Assembly: GCA_973895155.1 (NCBI GenBank)
Contig: OZ316894.1
Span: forward strand, 9,486,001 to 9,550,000
Origin: Marsupella aquatica
Lineage: Eukaryota > Marchantiophyta
DNA length: 64,000 bases
Direction: 5' to 3'
Below, piece after piece: positions 56,783-64,000 of the stretch (position 1 is the first letter of the stretch; every line of letters starts with the position of its first letter). A model generated the notes under the pieces. That model was not told the DNA's origin and did not search any database. It worked only from the letters and a program-made list of their open reading frames with translations. Position numbers and translations under genes: made by a program.

Positions 56783-59700
56783 TTAACCCAAAGTGCTTGC
56801 ACTTCGGCGATTATTGTCTACATCCTTTGAGCTACTTCTAGAAGCAGAGATAGACCGCTTCTGCAACATTGCAACCTTTGCCACGTCCCCCTTATAATTG
56901 CGGTCCCATTTTTGTTCACTTATGAACCTAGAATTCTCAAACTTTGCAGTGTCATTCTTTTGTTTTGGTTTGAGCCAATCTGATATCCCCTGAATCAAGG
57001 CCAAATATTGCATTTTAGTGTTCAATTGCACCTAACTGCAAAAGAAAGAAGGAATGGAGTCAAAGTCATGTATTTCAAGCTTTTATTCTTGATTGAGCAG
57101 CATTCAAGGAAACTTTTCTAACAGATCCGGACCCAAGACCAGATATCTGAATTTGCTCTAGACTAGATTCATTTATGCTGGTCTAGCAAGTGTAGACTTC
57201 CTGTAAAAATGAATGACCTGTTGAAGAATCAGGGGAGCAGTGTTTCCAAAAATCTTGTTATAATTCTCTTCACGGTTGCACAACTCCAGCTGTAGTTGGT
57301 TTGTTCTACCTGCCATTAGCATGGTATAGTGAAAATTCCCCCATCAATTTATCAGAATCCGAATTAAACCTACAGTACAGTCTGCTTTCTAGGGCTGTTG
57401 CATTTTAAACCACTGGACAACAACTCATTGGCTATCAGAAGTGTAAGTGATAAATGAGGTAAAACCATGTAGACCCACCATTGAGCTTAGTGATAGTAAC
57501 ATCTTTCTGCTCGCACGTCAATTCTAAGTTTGATATGCGAGCAACATCTTCTACTCTGGATTCTCTGTTCACAAACCTTTTCTGCCATTTTAACACACTG
57601 GCATCAGGAAGTGAAATTGTCTATGTACTGTCAGGTTGATACAGACTTCATGTAAATAATTGACATAGGATACATGCCACCAACATTATGAAAATATCAA
57701 CATGACTTGAGAACCACTATCAGTGATCAATCCCTCCCAAATATCTCAACATCGATCCTGCCTTGTTCACTGGATAAGCAAAGGCTTTGCAGTACTTTAG
57801 TCAAAACAATGTTCAGTCCAAGGAGGTCATATCCAAAGCTTGGAATCTCAGTTTGTTAACATGATAGCAAATTGTTAGTTTCAATGCATATTTGAGGAGG
57901 TTTTTTTGCATTTGTTGGTCATGAGGAGAACATATTAAGTGCTTGACTTTAGTAAATTACAGCATCACAGAAGCTCTAGTCTTGCTATCATTATTTATTT
58001 CAGATCATCATTCTCTTGCTATGGCAAACTCATCCACATAGTAACAACCTGAAGCTTTTCAAGTTTCTTCTCCAGGTCAATCTGTTTCTCCATCATTTTC
58101 ACCTTCAAAAGTGAACCAAGGTGTCACTCGTTCAGAAACTTGCAGCTGGTTAGTTCTTACTAAGGTAGGCTGAACCATGAAATCAAGAAAATGTGTCTAA
58201 GAAAATGATGTAATTTGCCTCTAAGATCATGCTTTGTGATCAAGTTCTTACCGTTACTCTCTCCATCTCCACACATGAAGATTCCAATTCCAGTTTTTGC
58301 TTCTCTTGCAATTCTTCAACCAAAGCTGCTCCCTCTTTTTGGACCTCAGTCAACTCAATTCTCTGCCTGTCCAACCTGGATTGATATCACCACCTTCTTA
58401 GAATAAGACGGTTTGATAACATGTTCACAATAAGGACTGGACCGCTGCTCAAGAACCCCAAGAAATAAAATAGAACTGTAGAAAGGAGAAAGATAGTACA
58501 TTTCACAAAGTTCTGTTTTGTGCTTGGTCTTTAGATCTAGCACAAGGATTTTATGAGTCTCATCCATCCTGGAAATATCTTGCGACAACCGGTGAAACTT
58601 TTCATCCTATAAATATCCCACACCACAGTTACTCACAACTCTGGCAAAAAAACTCTTTCACTATCATTACACTATGCCCACTGGAGATGTTTAAGTAGGA
58701 TACACACACTTCCTCAAATAGACCATTCAAAAGTTAAATAATCATTAGTTTTACAAAGGACTGATGTAAATCATTTCTGCACTAATTGCGAGCCACTTTA
58801 GGGTGCACATTCGAGGTTTAAGTGAAAAATTGAAAAGGAAAAAAAAAAACAATCTCAAAACTACATCATGCCTATGATGGGATTAATCGTAGCTGAAGCT
58901 GCTTTATTGCACTCATAGTACATTTGTCTTTCTTTCCATGTACGCATTTTTGCACTTGTCTTTATTTGCATGTAGAACACATTTTCATAGTTGTCTTTCT
59001 TTTTGCATGATTGTTTGAAAGCATTAAACTGGTATACATTACAATGATCATGCAAAGAATGACAAGAGTGAAAGTGTATACTACTTCCAAAATAGAGTTC
59101 TTTGCTCTCATATGACATGCTTGCAATGCAAGGTTCAAAGGAGACAAACAATCCAGTTGGTTTTATTTATGGAAAAAGGGAAGGAAAGGACTAGGCTTTC
59201 TTAATATGTCAGGACTTTGGACAGTAAATCCTCCAACCTCAAGAAGAACAACTTGATAAGGGACTAAGCTCTTTCCTTAGGCCTTGCTGAAGGCGTATGG
59301 TACAAGAAGTGAAATAATCTCAGTTTGTTACCTTGTCAGTGATTGACACCTCCAATTCAGAAATGTGGGCTTTCAACTTGCTAGTCATTATCTTGTGGTC
59401 TTGTAGCATCTGCACAAAATATCATTTTATGGGTTAAAAAAATTGGATCTGTGTTAAGAGTCTGAGGCAACACACAGGCACCATCTTCACACTCTTTGCC
59501 TTGAAGGTAGGAGATAAATTATTTAATCGTATGACTGACCATCCAAACCTGGCAAACTGCCTACTAGTTATTTGAACTCCCCTAAACTAGTTATAACTAA
59601 AAATGTAGAAAATCAGTACATTGTTCTTCTCTTCTGCTGCAGCAAATAATAATGACTTCCGAAGCTCCTCCATTTCACCATCCCGTTCAATTCTCGACAA

Positions 59701-62700
59701 TGTCTCTTCATCATCCAACCTGCGCTTCCAGTGCTTCTCCACAAGTTCTAGCTTTTGCTTCCAACCTTCTTCAGTGGTTGAAAGCTTTTGTCTAAAAGTT
59801 GCATGTACGTCCCGCAGCTCTTGCGCATGATTGCGCTCTAGTTTTTCAATCTGCTGGGTATGATCCTCTTCCAATTGATCCAGCTCTCGATTCAACCTTT
59901 CTGTACATGATGTCAAAGCTTGGGCATGTGCCTGATCACATCTTTTCAACTCTGCTTCTGCCGCTTCTTTTTGATCCTAAGACCAGAGCACAAACTTCAA
60001 CAGTTTAAGTACTGCTAGATATAGAGAGTTCTATAAACAATGATGAATCTTTGGAGCCAGTATATCTTCACTCAGACCTTGATTACGGCAAGGTGGGATC
60101 GGAGGAGTTTGTCATATTTCTTTTTCAACTCGTCTAGTGAGTCTTTTTGTTCTCGTAACTCCTTGTCAAACTCCAACCTCATCAATTCCATTTCTTCATT
60201 CAACTCCAGTTTGTTTCTCTGTAGGCAGTTCTTTAGCCGAGTCCTCTCTTCCACCACCTCGGCATTCTGAATAGCAGAGCAAAAAATTTGAAATATCATT
60301 GCAAGACTTGAACTTCAAAACTAAGCATAAGGGGGCTACTGTACTTCAATTACTGTTATCAAGAATCAATGGACTATTCATAAAATTGGCTTTTGGTTTT
60401 GTAGTTGGAATATATATGAAGCCACTGACAGGGGGTGTCAATCACCTTTTGGGACTCAATAGCTAGGCGCAAGTTTGACAGTTCCACCTACACATGACAA
60501 GTAAAATAAGTGAGACATCATTTGGCTTCAAATAACAAAGTAACCATTCTAGTTCTGTATTGTGGTGCTGAAGAAGTAAGGGTTTAGGGTTTAATGTTTA
60601 CCTCATGTCCCTGTAAAAGTTGTTCTGTAGCAAGATTGTGCTCATCCTTTGACCTCTGAAAGTCATCCTTACACCTGCATATTCCTCCAGGCAGGATAAA
60701 GTTTGAGCTACCTCAATGGTAGACAACTAGACATAGCTAGATCATTACATCACAGATAAATTTTTAAAGGACAGAAATCAAAACATTCTCGTGTATATAA
60801 TGGTGACAAAAATGCGGCAAATCGGATTATCCCAAAGTAAACTCAGTACGGGCAATGAGAAACTACCAAATACTAGCATGATTGTAGAGGAAGGCCAACA
60901 CCTCACATTATCGTTGGGCAAGAGTACTAAGTTAAATCAAATCTTAGAATATAACTGGAAACAGAAAGCACTAATTGCAAAGAAAAAATCAGCCTTATCA
61001 CAAGGTGAAGGAAGAACTTTACTGTTGTATCTGTGTTGTGTAGGTTTTAGTAATACTAATGACAACATTACTATGTGCCCGCTCTTGTTCAGATATAGCT
61101 TGCTTGAGATGTTTGACAATCTCTTCATGTTGCTCCATACTAGCTGCGTGCTTTGTTTCAGCCAGTGCACGAGACCACAAAATGTTAGGATTTTATAGTA
61201 GCCAGCCTATTTCCTATGACAAGAAAACCTAATTGTTAATATTAAGCTATCCTTTCAACCATTTCATATCCAGCATGTGATAAATGTTAACAATGCATGA
61301 TTGGAAACATGAGAGCACTTGTCAAGGAAAATGCCTAGAACAGAGTATGTCATAGGGCATCTTCAAACACATCCAGCTAAAGGAGTGCACAACACCATCA
61401 GAGAGATTTTCTATGCTCTCCAGGTGAGCTACCAGGTGAGCTCCACTAACATTCTTGCTAACATTGTAGAGAACTGTTTGCAAATTCAGGCAAGACAAGT
61501 AGGATAAACTTTAAGTCGCAGCTATAGCACCAAAACAGAGAGTTATTGATATGCTTTGTACACTTGAGGTACTGTGCGCATACCTCTTTGGTGAGATTAA
61601 CCATTGCACTTTCAAGAGTAGAACATTTTTCCTCAGTTTCTTTCAATAGTTTTTGCTGAGTAGACCCAATCTGTCACAAGAGCAGAACTTACAGAATACT
61701 TATTTGAAGACGACTCAATTATCTAAGTATTCAGATTCCATTATTCACATTATATGGAAGCATTATGTCTGCTCTGTAAGGTATTTGAGCTCGGAGTCTG
61801 CATCTTTTGACTTGAACTATATAACTAACTTTTGAGGAAAATGAGCAGGATTTGTCATATTCCCATATTCTGAAATCGGAAGACCTACAGTCCAAAATCT
61901 CTATACTAGCCACTAATTGAATGACCAAGCAGCTACAGTAGCTAGCCAAGGATAATGGCCACCAAAGGACGAAACTGTTGCTAACTTTTGAGAAAAATGA
62001 GCAGGAGTTGTGAGATTCTCAGCCAATTCTGAACTCACGCGACCTACAGTCCAAATGCTCTCTAGTAGCCACTAATCCCAATGACCAATGGGATCAAGCA
62101 GGTAGCTAGCCAAGGATAATAGAGCAACAAAGGGCTTAAACTATTGCTAGCTTTTGAGATAAAACGAGTAGGATTTGTCGTACTCCCGAAGTACAGTTCA
62201 AATCCACTTATCCCAATGACCACTGTACATGATCACATTGGATGGCAAACTTATTTGGAGGTTAAAAAACGCACAATCATGGGTTTTCATGTAAGTTCCA
62301 TCTCGCTTTGTGTGCATAGATGGTGAGCAACTTCGTGCCCATTTCGAGTTCCATCCCCAACAGTAGCCCCTTATCCTAGGTTTTCATCTGGCTTACTAAG
62401 GTAGATTGTAATCTAATATTGCAATGTTATAGGTAACACAATAATAATATAATAGTCATGCAAGAGAGTACTTACTTGCCTAGACAGCTTTGAATGTTTC
62501 AATACTTGTTTCGACAAAGATCCGAATTCCTCCTCGAGATTTGAGCTTGAACTTTCTAGAGAGTTCAGCCTTTCCATCCATGTACTCACCTGTAATGGAG
62601 CACACCTTTCAGTAAACAAAAACAATTTGTGGACAGTTATACTATTATAGGAGATAAATGTCACAATTTTGGAGCATGATTCAAACCTTTGTATCATAGC

Positions 62701-63988
62701 TCAACAATTGTGACAAAGATTTTTTCTCCTGCTCTTCCAATTTTTTTTGGACAGCTTGGAGAGCTTTGGCAAATTCGTCACATGCAGTTTTTGCTCGTGC
62801 TTTCTCCTCTCCTGCAGCATATACCAAATTTTGTCTCAATAATTGGGAGCAGTCTCTACATATAGTGGGCACCATAGGGGGTTTTCCCTCTCACTGTTCG
62901 CCCCTTTGTTGGTTCTCCAGCCTTTGTGATAGTCTCATGTCTTGGAATTATTTGTTCTTTGGTACTGTGATACATATAAATCATCCAAGACTTTTTATTC
63001 TAAGACCTCAATATAGTCAAGCACTGAAAAAGAATAGGAGATGTACTCACTTTGTCTCCGTCCAAGAGCATCCAATTGCAATTTCTTTTCCTTCCTATCC
63101 TCTTCCAGCTGTGCATGTACACTGTATGCAGTCAGCTTTGCCCACAACTGGATATTTCTTGCTTATTGATGAGATCTCATTTTACTATATGACCTACAGG
63201 TTTACTGTCATCTGGGAATCACAACTAGCATAGTGACATCCCGTTGGCGCAATAAATAAATAATTATGAAATTCTGGGTCTTATTAGCAAAATTATTTCG
63301 GTTCCTTCTGAAACCTTAAACTAATTTTGTCATGAAAAATTCAAGAGTATTTCAAGCACCTAGTGTAAAACACTGACTTTTCATATTACACATTTTTTTA
63401 TTTAAAAAATGTAAAACAAGAGAATAATATTCTGGCCTTGAGTTGTTTACAAAAATAAAATAAAATAATGTGTAGCTGAGGTACTGCGCTGATGGGGATG
63501 GCACTATGGTAGACTGGAGGTACTGCACGGACTGGGATGGCACTATGGTAGACTGGAGGGTCCTGCGCGGACTGGGATGGCACTATGGTTGTTCAATAAA
63601 CACCATAGAGGCCTGGTTCTAAAGTACAGCTACAAGTGGACATCTCAAAGAATCATGCTCCTAGATAAACCACCTCTTAAAGAATTACCTGTGCAATGAA
63701 AGTCTTCTCAAGAATTTTCTTGTCACTTTCATGTTCTTCCAGCTGCTGTTGTATTCTAGCCTCAATTATTTCTTGCATTTTCTGTGCTGAACTGTCACTC
63801 TGCACTAACCAAAGATATTTGTTGGAGACTAACCAAAGATATTTGTTGGAGACTAACCAAAGATATTTGTTGGATATTACAGTAGGCATGCTAAGTACAG
63901 CTTCTGTTTACTGACCAGAAAGCTCTTGTTGGTCACGATGAAGGAGATCATCTCTAGAGAAATAGGAGTTAGAAGCTTTTGACCTTGC
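56783..63988 (-). CDS. Long coiled-coil protein, at least 17 exons, 5' part outside the window
   Basis: Short exons flanked by GT-AG sites encode Glu/Lys/Leu-rich heptad-like sequence throughout. Approximate exons, right to left: 63988-63912, 63799-63689, 63108-63051, 62811-62687, 62589-62476, 61670-61584, 61160-61072, 60674-60602, 60487-60446, 60266-60078, 59976-59620, 59409-59332, 58606-58499, 58375-58252, 58102-58049, 57550-57479 and 57031-56783. The longest encodes DQKEAAEAELKRCDQAHAQA through HWKRRLDDEETLSRI. The last ends RSISASRSSSKDVDNNRRSA and stops at 56783. The first part seen has SYFSRDDLLHRDQQELS. I find no motor, kinase or other folded domain, so a scaffolding, Golgi or cytoskeletal/ciliary role is possible but not shown. 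Joins at 63912/63799, 61160 and 57479/57031 are uncertain. Confidence 0.7.
61822..62200. repeat. Diverged tandem repeat, about 160-bp unit, in an intron
   Basis: About 2.3 units. CTAACTTTTGAG, AATGAGCAGGA, GACCTACAGTCCAAA, TAGCCACTAAT and TAGCTAGCCAAGGATAAT recur. It lies in the intron between the 62476 and 61670 exon borders of the coiled-coil gene. Confidence 0.75.
63480..63592. repeat. Tandem repeat, about 46-bp unit, in an intron
   Basis: Three units contain GGGATGGCACTATGGTAGAC (the last with TTG in place of TAG) preceded by TACTGCGC, TACTGCACGG or CCTGCGCGG. Within the intron between the exons at 63689 and 63108. Confidence 0.8.
63805..63876. repeat. 24-bp tandem repeat, three copies, next to an exon
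   Basis: TAACCAAAGATATTTGTTGG units start near 63805, 63829 and 63853. The array abuts the acceptor of the exon at 63799. It reads as an open repeat in one frame but is most likely intronic. Confidence 0.85.
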
Positions 63989-64000
63989 CTATGTAGAGAA

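Noticed and set aside
60791-61198. 135-codon + strand frame
   Set aside because: Antisense to an exon and introns of the coiled-coil gene; no motif.

Overview
The window looks like a nuclear segment of a land-plant or close streptophyte genome. The genes have GT-AG introns, a type II (plant-type) metacaspase and a BAHD acyltransferase are present, an interstitial run of the plant telomere repeat TTTAGGG occurs, and LTR retrotransposons are abundant. A bryophyte or other seedless plant is my best guess, but this is inference and the species cannot be read from the sequence. Several gene models below were assembled by hand from splice sites, reading phase and family motifs.

Layout. 1-3834 is non-coding with repeats. 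3835-5997 (+) is a two-exon type II metacaspase with an enlarged charged linker. 5998-11100 is non-coding. 11123-13013 holds an LTR fragment, then a TATA-to-AATAAA unit whose intron is filled by a 178-bp tandem array of large palindromes, ending in a TTTAGGG run. 13014-19020 (-) is a Copia element with one LTR, a PBS, a broken gag and a nearly intact pol. It is inserted in a LINE-type RT fragment (19021-19720). 20939-23779 (+) is a three-exon gene for a 205-residue hydrophobic membrane protein, with a (GA)n run directly before the ATG. 25737-28457 (-) is a four-exon BAHD acyltransferase carrying a nonsense codon and a 7-bp frameshift. 28575-34274 is repeat-rich intergenic DNA with a decayed copy of the last exon of the SDR gene.

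34275-41665 (-) is the most interesting part: a decayed Ty3/Gypsy retrotransposon. Between its protease and reverse transcriptase it carries a cytosine-5 DNA methyltransferase domain, and its integrase ends in a PHD finger. 44606-50284 (-) is an apparently intact eight-exon short-chain dehydrogenase gene whose last exon lies 2.4 kb away, behind repeat insertions. 50285-56782 is non-coding with repeats and possible retroelement debris. 56783-63988 (-) is the 3' part of a long multi-exon coiled-coil gene that runs off the right edge.

The cellular genes show no sign of acting together. What ties the window together is transposon biology: a retroelement that appears to carry its own DNA-methylation and histone-reading domains, and two elements whose stop codons are all of the kind left by deamination of methylated cytosine.
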